Position numbers and translations under genes: made by a program
Assembly: GCA_016290255.1 (NCBI GenBank)
Contig: JAEETG010000105.1
Location: forward strand, 1 to 6,382
DNA from: Clostridia bacterium
GTDB taxonomy: Bacteria > Bacillota > Clostridia > Christensenellales > UBA1242
Length of the DNA stretch: 6,382 nt
Direction: 5' to 3'
Notes under the pieces: generated by a model
Seen by the model: only the letters and a program-made list of their open reading frames with translations
Database searches by the model: none
What the model was told of the DNA's origin: nothing
Part shown: piece after piece, positions 1-5,711 of the stretch
Layout of the letters: each line of letters opens with the position of its first letter
Position numbering within the stretch: the stretch's first letter is position 1

Positions 1-1376
1 CTTGCAAGAGTTGCAAGCCTAGACATTCCTTGGTTCATTGCAATTGAAACAAGTTCCCCAACAGGGCTAATACGACGGTTTGCCAAGTGGTCAACAACAT
101 CGAGTGAACCAATTCCAACCATCAAGTCAAGAAGATAGCTGATTGATGCCAAAATGTCATCCATTGTTAGGTGCCTTGACATAAGTTCTAGTGCGTTATC
201 CTTAACTATTTGAAGTTTTGCTTCTTTTGTTTTCTTTCCTTTCAAAAGTTCTTGCAAAAGTGGATAATGAACTTTTTCTGTTATTCCAAGTTCTCTTGCG
301 TTGCAGCTCAAAACTGCTTCAAGGTCAACACGGTTGTTACCTCTCATGTGGTGTTTCTTTCCATTTGGAAGCAAAACCCAAACTTCGTTGATTCCGGCAT
401 TTTGAATTTCTTTTGCCATTTCTTCTGTGAGTTTTGTGTTCTTTTCAATAACTTTCTTGCCTGAAATTTGAACATCTTCTGCCAAAATTAAGCCAACCAA
501 ACGAGTGTCAAATGAAAGTTTTTTGTCAAACTTATATCTTCCAACTTTTCCTAAATCATAACGAATTCTTGTGAAGAACAAGTTGTTTATGTAGTTTCTG
601 ATAACTTCAGCACTTGGAAGTTCGCTTGGACGAAGCTTTTTGGAAAGTTCAATGAGTGCTTCTTCCTCTGTTTTTTGGATTTCTTTATCCAAAGTGTCCA
701 CAATGTATGGGTTATTGCCAAAAAGTTTTGCAATTTCCTTTTCTGTTCCAAGGCCAAAGCCCTTCAACAAAACACCAATTGAAACTTTAACGCTTCTGTC
801 GATGATAACGCGCAAGGTGTCTAGTTGAGTTTGTTCGAACTCAAGCCATGTTCCTCTTGTTGGAATCAAAGTGTTTTTGTAAGTTGTTTTACCAGTGTTT
901 TTGTCATCTATTGCTTCATAGTAAGCACTTGGTGATCTAACAATCTGGCTAACAATAACACGATCTACTCCGCTGATTAAAAATGTTCCTTCTGGTGTCA
1001 TGAGTGGGACATCACCCAAAAGAACATCTTGTGAGTCCTTAACCTCTCCCGTTTCTTTGTTAACAAGACGAGCATGAACTCTGATTGGAGCCATGTAACT
1101 AAGGCCCCTGCGTCTATACTCTGCAATAGGATATTTTACTGCATTATAGTCAATGTAGTAGTCCAAAAATTGAAGTTCAACCTTTCCGCTGAAGTCTTCA
1201 ATAGGTGAAAACTCAGAGATGATTTCTCCAATTCCCTTTTCCAAAAATTCTTTGTAAGTTTCTTTTTGCACCGCAATAAGATAAGGAACTTCAACCTTTT
1301 CTTCAATCCTTGCAAAACTTAAACGCTCCACTTTTCCACATTTAATCTTTTTACAATTCAAAGTTTTTTCTGCCAT
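1..1376 (-). CDS. rpoB: DNA-directed RNA polymerase subunit beta, N-terminal 458 codons (3' end outside window)
   Basis: Beta subunit of RNA polymerase, which with beta' forms the catalytic core; the N-terminal part seen here builds the protrusion and lobe. Recognised by reading the minus strand. Residues 124-153 contain PLMTPEGTFLISG then DRVIVSQIVRSPSAYY, matching the family block PLMTE.[20 protein letters not shown]. Further on, LFFTRIRYDLGKVGRYK matches NLFFDPKRYDLGKVGRYK. Near the window edge, DHLANRR followed by PVGEL matches DHLGNRRxRSVGEL. The rifampicin-region core and the active site lie beyond the window. The ATG at 1376-1374 has an AAGGGAG ribosome binding site 9 nt upstream. No gene precedes it on its strand here; it has its own promoter and a hairpin leader. 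The large lobe insertion of proteobacterial RpoB seems absent, as in Firmicutes. The frame is open throughout, with no sign of decay. Confidence 0.97.
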   Translation of the reverse strand, partial: MAEKTLNCKKIKCGKVERLSFARIEEKVEVPYLIAVQKETYKEFLEKGIGEIISEFSPIEDFSGKVELQFLDYYIDYNAVKYPIAEYRRRGLSYMAPIRVHARLVNKETGEVKDSQDVLLGDVPLMTPEGTFLISGVDRVIVSQIVRSPSAYYEAIDDKNTGKTTYKNTLIPTRGTWLEFEQTQLDTLRVIIDRSVKVSIGVLLKGFGLGTEKEIAKLFGNNPYIVDTLDKEIQKTEEEALIELSKKLRPSELPSAEVIRNYINNLFFTRIRYDLGKVGRYKFDKKLSFDTRLVGLILAEDVQISGKKVIEKNTKLTEEMAKEIQNAGINEVWVLLPNGKKHHMRGNNRVDLEAVLSCNARELGITEKVHYPLLQELLKGKKTKEAKLQIVKDNALELMSRHLTMDDILASISYLLDLMVGIGSLDVVDHLANRRISPVGELVSIAMNQGMSRLATLA

Positions 1377-1385
1377 TTGAAAATT

Positions 1386-1392
1386 CTCCCTT
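1386..1392 (-). promoter_or_regulatory. ribosome binding site of rpoB
   Basis: AAGGGAG on the minus strand, 9 nt before the ATG at 1376. It fixes the rpoB start; no better start codon lies nearby. Confidence 0.8.
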
Positions 1393-1434
1393 AAAACTTA
1401 TTTTCTCAAAAAATGCGGTTAAGCAAATAAAACG

Positions 1435-1474
1435 CAAAAAAGCGTGCAAAAATGAGCTTTTGCACACCTTTTTG
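1435..1474 (-). terminator. hairpin with U-tract in the rpoB leader (attenuator-like)
   Basis: In the leftward RNA, CAAAAAGGTGTGCAAAA pairs with TTTTGCACGCTTTTTTG around a 6-nt loop (1452-1457), giving 17 pairs including two G-U wobbles. The core GTGTGCAAAA/TTTTGCACGC stem is followed directly by six U. In the rightward RNA the two wobbles become A-C mismatches, so the structure fits the rpoB transcript better. It lies downstream of the rpoB promoter and upstream of rpoB, so if it terminates it must be partial or regulated. Because its U-tract can pair with an upstream A-tract, it may instead be a processing hairpin. Confidence 0.65.
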
Positions 1475-1570
1475 TTCGCCTATTTGCTATTAAATTTGTT
1501 CACTCTTAACAATTCTACCAAATCAACCCCACCAATTAGTTAAAATCAAATTGAGAATAATAGTTATGGT

Positions 1571-1599
1571 AGTATAACATACATAAAGATTAGTGTCAA
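1571..1599 (-). promoter_or_regulatory. rpoB promoter (sigma-A type, extended -10)
   Basis: On the minus strand: TTGACA (1599-1594), a 17-nt spacer, then TATACT (1576-1571) with TGT just before it, i.e. an extended -10. The predicted transcription start is near 1564. The -35 is perfect and the -10 matches 5 of 6. Confidence 0.87.
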
Positions 1600-1735
1600 G
1601 AGTTTTTTTAAAATTTTTTTATTTTTATATATTTATATATAAACGCCTATTTTACATTTTTTGAAAAATTGCCCAAATTGCCATTTTTTGGCGTTTTCAA
1701 GAAAAAAATATTTTTTGGTTATTTTTGGTTTTTTG
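1600..1735. other. AT-rich spacer between the divergent rpoB and tRNA promoters
   Basis: About 135 nt made mostly of A and T runs, with no credible gene. It separates the -35 box of the rpoB promoter from that of the tRNA promoter. The only ordered element is an inverted repeat, AAACGCC at 1641-1647 and GGCGTTT at 1690-1696, 42 nt apart. The A/T runs upstream of both promoters could act as UP elements, which is inference only. Confidence 0.5.
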
Positions 1736-1764
1736 TTGACATATAATAAAATATGTGTTAGAAT
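1736..1764 (+). promoter_or_regulatory. tRNA-fMet promoter (sigma-A type, extended -10)
   Basis: TTGACA at 1736-1741, a 17-nt spacer, then TAGAAT at 1759-1764 preceded by TGT (extended -10). The predicted start is near 1771, leaving only a few nucleotides before the mature tRNA 5' end at 1775. Confidence 0.88.
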
Positions 1765-1774
1765 AACACTACAT

Positions 1775-1888
<114 letters not shown>

Positions 1889-1909
1889 CAGAAAACAGAT
1901 TTCAAAACA

Positions 1910-1960
1910 AGCTGGATTTACACGCAGTTGCGTGTTCGCTTTTAAAAGCGGAACCCAGCT
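1910..1960 (+). other. possible three-way-junction RNA structure
   Basis: AGCTGG (1910-1915) can pair with CCAGCT (1955-1960). Between them lie two hairpins: ACACGC-AGTT-GCGTGT (1920-1935) and CGCTT-TTAA-AAGCG (1937-1950, extendable by two pairs). The segment is markedly richer in G and C than its surroundings, as expected for structured RNA. I see no promoter of its own, so its transcription would depend on readthrough from the tRNA unit. It matches no RNA family I know. Confidence 0.4.
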
Positions 1961-1968
1961 AAGGCTTA

Positions 1969-2044
1969 GGCGTTCGGCTCGGATGTGCAAGCACCCCCTT
2001 TCCTCACTTGAAGGACGCTGGTTCGAATCCAGCCCCCGCCACCA
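1969..2044 (+). pseudogene. tRNA-derived remnant or chimeric tRNA-like gene
   Basis: The 3' part is tRNA-perfect: T arm GCTGG-TTCGAAT-CCAGC (2017-2031), acceptor strand CCCCGCC (2034-2040), discriminator A and CCA (2042-2044). The 5' part does not match tRNA-fMet. GGCG at 1969-1972 could pair with CGCC at 2037-2040, giving a plausible 76-nt span, but the rest of the acceptor does not pair. An anticodon-like arm CTTTC-CTCACTT-GAAGG (1998-2014) would put CAC in the loop. It leaves only 2 nt for the variable loop, has U at position 37, and no good D arm is visible. It is most likely a partial duplication or decayed tRNA; an unusual tRNA-like RNA is possible. Confidence 0.55.
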
Positions 2045-2081
2045 ATAACAAAAGTGGTTTATGGACCACTTTTTTGTTTTT
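2011..2081 (+). repeat. direct repeat copy 2 (tRNA 3' part plus terminator)
   Basis: 66 of 71 positions match 1818-1888. The match starts abruptly at the base of the anticodon stem: upstream of 2011 nothing resembles tRNA-fMet. One difference (C at 2040 against T at 1847) changes acceptor position 72 from U to C. Confidence 0.9.
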
Positions 2082-2083
2082 TT
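2050..2083. terminator. bidirectional terminator between the tRNA remnant and spo0A
   Basis: AAAAGTGGT (2050-2058) pairs perfectly with ACCACTTTT (2065-2073) around TTATGG. Rightward it is followed by T-runs (2070-2075 and 2077-2083). Leftward it begins about 10 nt after the spo0A stop and ends in four U, so it can also end the spo0A transcript, though more weakly. Relative to copy 1, the G to A change at 2065 turns the wobble into a Watson-Crick pair. Confidence 0.75.
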
Positions 2084-2804
2084 AGAGCCCCATCTCACCG
2101 TTCGCGATTTTGAGTTTAAACAAAAACCTGTCTGCAACAAGTGAAATGAATTGACCATTTGAAATTCTTTCGGTTGGCGAAAAAACATCTGCTTCAATGA
2201 GGTCATTTATTTTTGCAAGTTTGCCTGTTTTTCCCGCAACAATAAGTGCGTGACGAATTGTTCGTTCAACAACACTTTCGCTAACTCCAAACTTTTGAGC
2301 CACTTTGGGATAAACCTGTTTTGTCAGGTATTTTGCGTTCTCAACGTTCAAAATGGTGACAATAATGGCGTAAATAACATATTTATATCCCGACAAATGT
2401 GGCAAAATTCCAATTTCAAGGCAAAAAGTGGAAATGCTCTTTTTTAGGTCAACCACCCTCCCCGTTTTTCTCTCCACACCGATCAAACTATGTTTTGAAA
2501 GAAAACCAAAAAGTTTTTGATTAAAGCCACTTTGAGGCAAAACAATATGTGTTTTTGATTCTATATATTCACAATTTTGACTAAACAAAACAGTTTTCAC
2601 GCCATAAAAAGTTTTTAGGCATTTTTCCTCTTTTCCATCTCCGCACTCAACAAAAACATATTCTGGCATCAAAACACTCACACACTTTTTTGCTTCATTT
2701 ATGTTTCTGCATCTTTTTACAATAATAAATCCGTGTTTTTCACAAAAATTGTTAACTTTGTTGATAAGTTTATTGCTTGTTGCAATCAATAATATTCTCA
2801 GCAC
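2082..2804 (-). CDS. spo0A: Spo0A-family response regulator with degenerate receiver domain
   Basis: DNA-binding regulator, 240 residues from a GTG start. The C-terminal half (about 120-231) is a clear Spo0A effector domain: EIGILPHLSGYKY, KQVYPKVAQKFGVSESVVER, TIRHALIVAG and NGQFISLVADR. These parallel B. subtilis EIGVPAHIKGYLY, LYPDIAKKFNTTASRVERAIRHAIEVAW and NSEFIAMVADK, including the recognition-helix core VERxIRHA. The N-terminal 1-105 looks like a receiver fold but lacks the acidic pair after strand 1 (LLIATSN), has Glu53 (YVFVEC) where the phospho-Asp should be, and has no evident conserved Lys. The protein is slightly shorter than typical Spo0A. The GTG at 2804 is preferred over the ATG at 2867 because GGAAGAGGAG lies 5 nt upstream and the protein then begins at receiver strand 1. 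It stands alone, divergent from the protease gene. It may be a phosphorylation-independent Spo0A paralog; a second canonical copy elsewhere cannot be excluded. Confidence 0.9.
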   Translation of the reverse strand: MLRILLIATSNKLINKVNNFCEKHGFIIVKRCRNINEAKKCVSVLMPEYVFVECGDGKEEKCLKTFYGVKTVLFSQNCEYIESKTHIVLPQSGFNQKLFGFLSKHSLIGVERKTGRVVDLKKSISTFCLEIGILPHLSGYKYVIYAIIVTILNVENAKYLTKQVYPKVAQKFGVSESVVERTIRHALIVAGKTGKLAKINDLIEADVFSPTERISNGQFISLVADRFLFKLKIANGEMGL

Positions 2805-2809
2805 TTTTT

Positions 2810-2819
2810 CTCCTCTTCC
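2810..2819 (-). promoter_or_regulatory. ribosome binding site deciding the GTG start of spo0A
   Basis: GGAAGAGGAG on the minus strand ends 5 nt before the GTG at 2804. The alternative upstream ATG at 2867 would add 21 residues unlike a receiver domain. Confidence 0.75.
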
Positions 2820-2996
2820 GCACAATGGCAGGGAATTTAAAGATAATTTATATTTTTGATAACACAAAACAAAACTGTTATTTTTGCCAAAATTTGTTCA
2901 CTCACACACCAATTTTTGTTTTTTCACATATAAAACCATGTAGGAATTTTGATGATTATTTGTTTGTGAGAAAAAAATATTTGTGTTTATTTTTGA

Positions 2997-3025
2997 TAGA
3001 CATATTTTTTTATTTTTGCTACAAT
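2997..3025 (+). promoter_or_regulatory. promoter of the HtrA-like protease gene (extended -10)
   Basis: TAGACA at 2997-3002, a 17-nt spacer, then TACAAT at 3020-3025 preceded by TGC. The predicted start is near 3032, giving a very short leader of about 15 nt that begins just before the ribosome binding site. Confidence 0.75.
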
Positions 3026-3034
3026 CTACATAAA

Positions 3035-3041
3035 AGAAGGG
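3035..3041 (+). promoter_or_regulatory. ribosome binding site of the protease gene
   Basis: AGAAGGG ends 5 nt before the ATG at 3047. With the promoter just upstream, this rules out the longer open frame that starts at 2777. Confidence 0.75.
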
Positions 3042-3046
3042 AAAAA

Positions 3047-4216
3047 ATGGTAAGATTTAGAGATAGCACAAAACTTGTTTTTTTATTGTTTATTTGCATG
3101 TTTATGACAACATGTTTTTCAGCTTGTTTTTATTTTTACACAAAAAATATTGCAAACAATCAAACAGCAATTGTTGTTGAACAACACAAAGTTGAAATGA
3201 AGCAAGTTGAATATTACAACGAAATCCCAACGGGTGCTCCAACAAAATCAACAATTGAAAACAGTTTAAACTCATCTGTTTCCATCAATGCCACAACAAA
3301 AAATGGCCTATCCATGGGAAGCGGAACAATTATTGGTTCAGACAACACACAATACTCCTATATCGTGACATGCCACCATGTTGTTGCTGATGCCTACACA
3401 AATGGAATTGAAATCACCTTTAACAACGGGACAAAAACTCAAGCAACCTTTGTTGGAGGTGACCCAAAGACAGATGTTGCTGTGCTAAAAATTAGTGGAA
3501 CAAATCACACAATTAGTGAATCAATTTTAAACAACGACCAAATTTTTGCTGGTGAAGATGTTTACATCATTGGAAACACTTTGGGGCTTTATGGATTTTC
3601 TGTTATGAAAGGCTGTTTAAGCCAACAACAAGAAAGACAAGTTAATGTTCCAGACTATGGCGTTATGGACGTTTTGCAAACAGACAGCGCCGTGAATCAG
3701 GGAGTTTCTGGAGGCGGAATGTTTGATGCAAACGGAACTCTTGTTGGAATGATTAGTTGCGGTTATGATAACACTGTTGCACAAAATGTTAACTTTGTTT
3801 TGCCAATCTACAAAGTTATGGACGTTGTTAAAGCCCTTTTGGAAAACAAAGATGCAGAAACTGGATATGGCTATGTTCCTGGAAGATATAACATTGATTT
3901 AACAATTGCAACTTGGGGCGACAGCCCATCATATGCCCTGGTTACTGATGTTCCAAAAAATAGTTCGTTCTATGGAACAAACAAAGAAAACAGTTTGATG
4001 CAATATGACCTTCTAAAATCAATTCAATTTGATGACGGAATTGTTCAAACTGTTCCATCTGCTCAAGGCCTTGTTGATATCTTTTCGGAAGCAAAACTAA
4101 CAAACAAACTAAATGTTGGCACACAAATCAAAATTGTTGCCTGCGAAAACAGAGGAATTAACAATGTTGAGCGTTTGGTGACAGTGACCGTTAAACAGTA
4201 TGTTTATTCTTTATAA
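3047..4216 (+). CDS. htrA: HtrA/DegP-like membrane-anchored serine protease with PDZ-like domain
   Basis: Trypsin-fold serine protease of 389 residues, probably an extracytoplasmic quality-control protease. Residues about 10-31 form one hydrophobic helix after a basic N-terminus, i.e. a membrane anchor or uncleaved signal; the protease would sit outside. A linker of roughly 40 residues follows. The triad is visible in HtrA contexts: His111 in IVTCHHVVADA, Asp143 in DPKTDVAVLKI, Ser221 in QTDSAVNQGVSGGGMF. The serine loop is odd: HtrA proteins usually have GNSGGP, whereas here Asn and Pro are replaced by Val and Gly. Residues about 281-386 fit one PDZ domain (ALVTDVPKNS, YDLLKSIQFDDG and a C-terminal RLVTVTVKQ strand), the usual HtrA plan. 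It is transcribed alone, divergent from spo0A. In many sporeformers spo0A lies next to the protease gene spoIVB, but this protein has HtrA, not SpoIVB (S55), motifs. Confidence 0.92.
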   Translation: MVRFRDSTKLVFLLFICMFMTTCFSACFYFYTKNIANNQTAIVVEQHKVEMKQVEYYNEIPTGAPTKSTIENSLNSSVSINATTKNGLSMGSGTIIGSDNTQYSYIVTCHHVVADAYTNGIEITFNNGTKTQATFVGGDPKTDVAVLKISGTNHTISESILNNDQIFAGEDVYIIGNTLGLYGFSVMKGCLSQQQERQVNVPDYGVMDVLQTDSAVNQGVSGGGMFDANGTLVGMISCGYDNTVAQNVNFVLPIYKVMDVVKALLENKDAETGYGYVPGRYNIDLTIATWGDSPSYALVTDVPKNSSFYGTNKENSLMQYDLLKSIQFDDGIVQTVPSAQGLVDIFSEAKLTNKLNVGTQIKIVACENRGINNVERLVTVTVKQYVYSL

Positions 4217-4227
4217 TTTATTGAAGA

Positions 4228-4258
4228 AAATCGCATTTTGAGAGTGCGATTTTTTTGT
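4228..4258 (+). terminator. rho-independent terminator of the protease gene
   Basis: AAATCGCA (4228-4235) pairs perfectly with TGCGATTT (4245-4252) around a 9-nt loop, followed by a T-run to 4256. It begins 11 nt after the stop codon and separates the protease from the next operon. Confidence 0.9.
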
Positions 4259-4267
4259 TTTTGGGTA

Positions 4268-4296
4268 TTGCCTTTTTTACTATATTATGCTATAAT
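4268..4296 (+). promoter_or_regulatory. promoter of the unknown two-gene operon (extended -10)
   Basis: TTGCCT at 4268-4273, a 17-nt spacer, then a perfect TATAAT at 4291-4296 preceded by TGC. The predicted start is near 4303, giving a leader of about 47 nt. No operator-like inverted repeat is obvious. Confidence 0.85.
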
Positions 4297-4336
4297 ATAA
4301 GTAGCTAATAAAACAGCAATAAATTGGTAAAAATAA

Positions 4337-4343
4337 AGAGGAG
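4337..4343 (+). promoter_or_regulatory. ribosome binding site of the 4350 gene
   Basis: AGAGGAG ends 6 nt before the ATG at 4350 and supports that start. Confidence 0.8.
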
Positions 4344-4349
4344 AAAAAA

Positions 4350-5696
4350 ATGCCACAACACAGTGAAACAGAAAAAGATAAAGTTGTGTTTTTTGCAAAT
4401 GTTAATGATAAGGCATTAAGAACAAAATTCACAACAATACACGAAGCATATGATGAAATGCAAAAACTTTCATTATCAAACCTAAAACACAATGGAAAAG
4501 AAAACCAAATAAAACATTTACAAGAAGATGCGGAAAACAACAGACGCGAATCATTTAGGAATATTGCAGGTTTTGCTTTGATGATTGCATCTTTAGATGA
4601 CGAAACTCTTGATTTGTTTTTGAGAGAAGGCACAAACGTTCAAAAAGTTATTGATGAGCACGGAAACAAAAAGGCTCAAGACATAAAAGACGAATATATC
4701 AAAGCAGTTATTGTGGAATATCCACAAAGCAGACGTGCAAGCACAAAAGGTCCGCTAAAACGTGGAACCGCATTTTTTAGTATGCTTGAATTTGAAAAAC
4801 AATTAAGAATCATCAACAATGAAGAAACAACAGAAGAAGAAAAAAGAAAAGTTGACGGCAAACTATATGACTACAGAAAAATGTCACCCCACTCAACCCA
4901 GTCAACAAGAGCAGATGTTAAAATTGGAACAGCTGTTTTGTATCCTATGATGGCAATTGCTCATGGATATAGAGTTAATGAAGCAGATGAAGGATTTGTT
5001 GCCTTCATGAAAAAAGAATATGATGTTGATGTTACAGCAATCATTGAAGAAGAAAAGAAAAAAAGTGCTAGAAATAATAAGCAAAAAGATGGACCTATCG
5101 TTGACATAATTTTCCCAGATGAAGAAATAAACATTAAAACCGGAAAAGGAGCGGGGGAAAAAGAGAAAAAAGAGAAAAACAAAAGAGAAAGAATAAAAAT
5201 ATATGTAACTGAAGCACTTGTAAAAGAAATGGAAACAAACAAAGAACTTACAAAAAATCAAGAATTCATCAAATATGGAAAAGAAAAGTTTTTAAGTGCA
5301 AAAGAATATGACTATAAAAACTTGGCTGACTATATTTACTATTTCTATGAACAAATTAATGGAACAAAAACAGGTGAAGGCCAAAGCAAACCTTTTGAAA
5401 AAGCAAAAACAGCAAAAGAAGTTAAAGACATCTTTGAGGGATTGGAACCAGAGATTCAAGACTCTGTTATTCAAGAAACATATGTTCCTGAAACCGTTCA
5501 AAGCATGGTTGATAATTATAATGATCTCAACAGAGAGCAAAAAAAGATTGCTAAAAGAATAGGCTTTAAGGTGCCAGAGGAAATTGGCAAAGCGATAAAA
5601 GAAAAAGAGAGAGAAAACAAAACCAAAAAACAAACCAACAAGGCAATTAGAAGAGTGTACTCATTAAGCAAACAAATGAGTGACAATAATAGATAA
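4350..5696 (+). CDS. hypothetical protein, 448 aa, charged and cytosolic; first gene of unknown operon
   Basis: I do not recognise this family. The protein is very rich in Lys and Glu, contains no Cys and no Trp, and has no signal peptide or membrane helix, so it is probably cytosolic. The N-terminal part (1 to about 230) is mostly helical in character and carries a motif shared with the next gene: P199, then G206-Y-R-V-N210-E, then E214-G215. A highly charged, probably disordered linker follows at about 232-285 (EEEKKKSARNN and EKEKKEKNKRER). The C-terminal part, about 286-448, begins IYVTEALVKEM, has an aromatic stretch YIYYFYEQ, and ends in a strongly basic tail. A strong promoter and ribosome binding site precede it, and the next gene starts 15 nt after its stop, so the two are almost certainly cotranscribed. 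Codon use resembles the neighbours. No catalytic motif is evident; a structural, scaffold or nucleic-acid-associated role is only a guess. Confidence 0.88.
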   Translation: MPQHSETEKDKVVFFANVNDKALRTKFTTIHEAYDEMQKLSLSNLKHNGKENQIKHLQEDAENNRRESFRNIAGFALMIASLDDETLDLFLREGTNVQKVIDEHGNKKAQDIKDEYIKAVIVEYPQSRRASTKGPLKRGTAFFSMLEFEKQLRIINNEETTEEEKRKVDGKLYDYRKMSPHSTQSTRADVKIGTAVLYPMMAIAHGYRVNEADEGFVAFMKKEYDVDVTAIIEEEKKKSARNNKQKDGPIVDIIFPDEEINIKTGKGAGEKEKKEKNKRERIKIYVTEALVKEMETNKELTKNQEFIKYGKEKFLSAKEYDYKNLADYIYYFYEQINGTKTGEGQSKPFEKAKTAKEVKDIFEGLEPEIQDSVIQETYVPETVQSMVDNYNDLNREQKKIAKRIGFKVPEEIGKAIKEKERENKTKKQTNKAIRRVYSLSKQMSDNNR

Positions 5697-5697
5697 A

Positions 5698-5706
5698 AAA
5701 GGAGGA
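5698..5706 (+). promoter_or_regulatory. ribosome binding site of the 5712 gene
   Basis: AAAGGAGGA, the fullest Shine-Dalgarno match in the window, lies 5 nt before the ATG at 5712 and directly after the preceding stop. It indicates strong translation of the second gene. Confidence 0.85.
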
Positions 5707-5711
5707 ACAAG

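Larger units (their letters stand above)
1377..1564 (-). promoter_or_regulatory. rpoB 5' leader, about 188 nt, strongly structured
   Basis: This is the untranslated stretch between the predicted transcription start near 1564 and the rpoB start codon. It contains a 17-bp hairpin (1435-1474). An outer helix encloses it, pairing 1419-1429 (TTAAGCAAATA on the plus strand) with 1481-1493 (TATTTGCTATTAA), with a 2-nt bulge. I recognise no riboswitch or ribosomal-protein motif and no convincing leader peptide. The layout suggests attenuation or RNase processing ahead of rpoB. In E. coli the rplL-rpoB gap also carries a partial terminator and an RNase III site, but similarity in function is only inferred here. 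Confidence 0.6.
2805..3046. promoter_or_regulatory. divergent spo0A / protease intergenic region
   Basis: 240 nt of AT-rich DNA between two divergent genes. The protease promoter lies at its right end. For spo0A I find no convincing sigma-A promoter; TTGGCA occurs on the minus strand but lacks a good -10 at the right distance. No TGTCGAA-type 0A box is seen. Confidence 0.5.

Noticed and set aside
795..801. TGTCGAT resembling a Spo0A box
   Set aside because: It lies inside the rpoB coding sequence, is imperfect, and is expected by chance.
1998..2044. Second functional tRNA with anticodon CAC (Val)
   Set aside because: The variable loop would be 2 nt, position 37 is U, no D arm forms and the acceptor stem pairs only at four positions.
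1889..2044. tmRNA, suggested by the GGACGC-T-arm-CCACCA ending
   Set aside because: The segment is far too short, the matching tmRNA 5' end is missing upstream, and a terminator lies before it.
2777..3046. N-terminal extension of the protease open frame
   Set aside because: It would overlap the start of spo0A and cross the protease promoter; the ATG at 3047 has the ribosome binding site and is followed by the membrane anchor.
4902..5261. Hydrophobic-looking open frames on the minus strand over the unknown gene
   Set aside because: They are reverse readings of Lys/Glu codon runs (AAA and GAA giving Phe and Ser) without ribosome binding sites.
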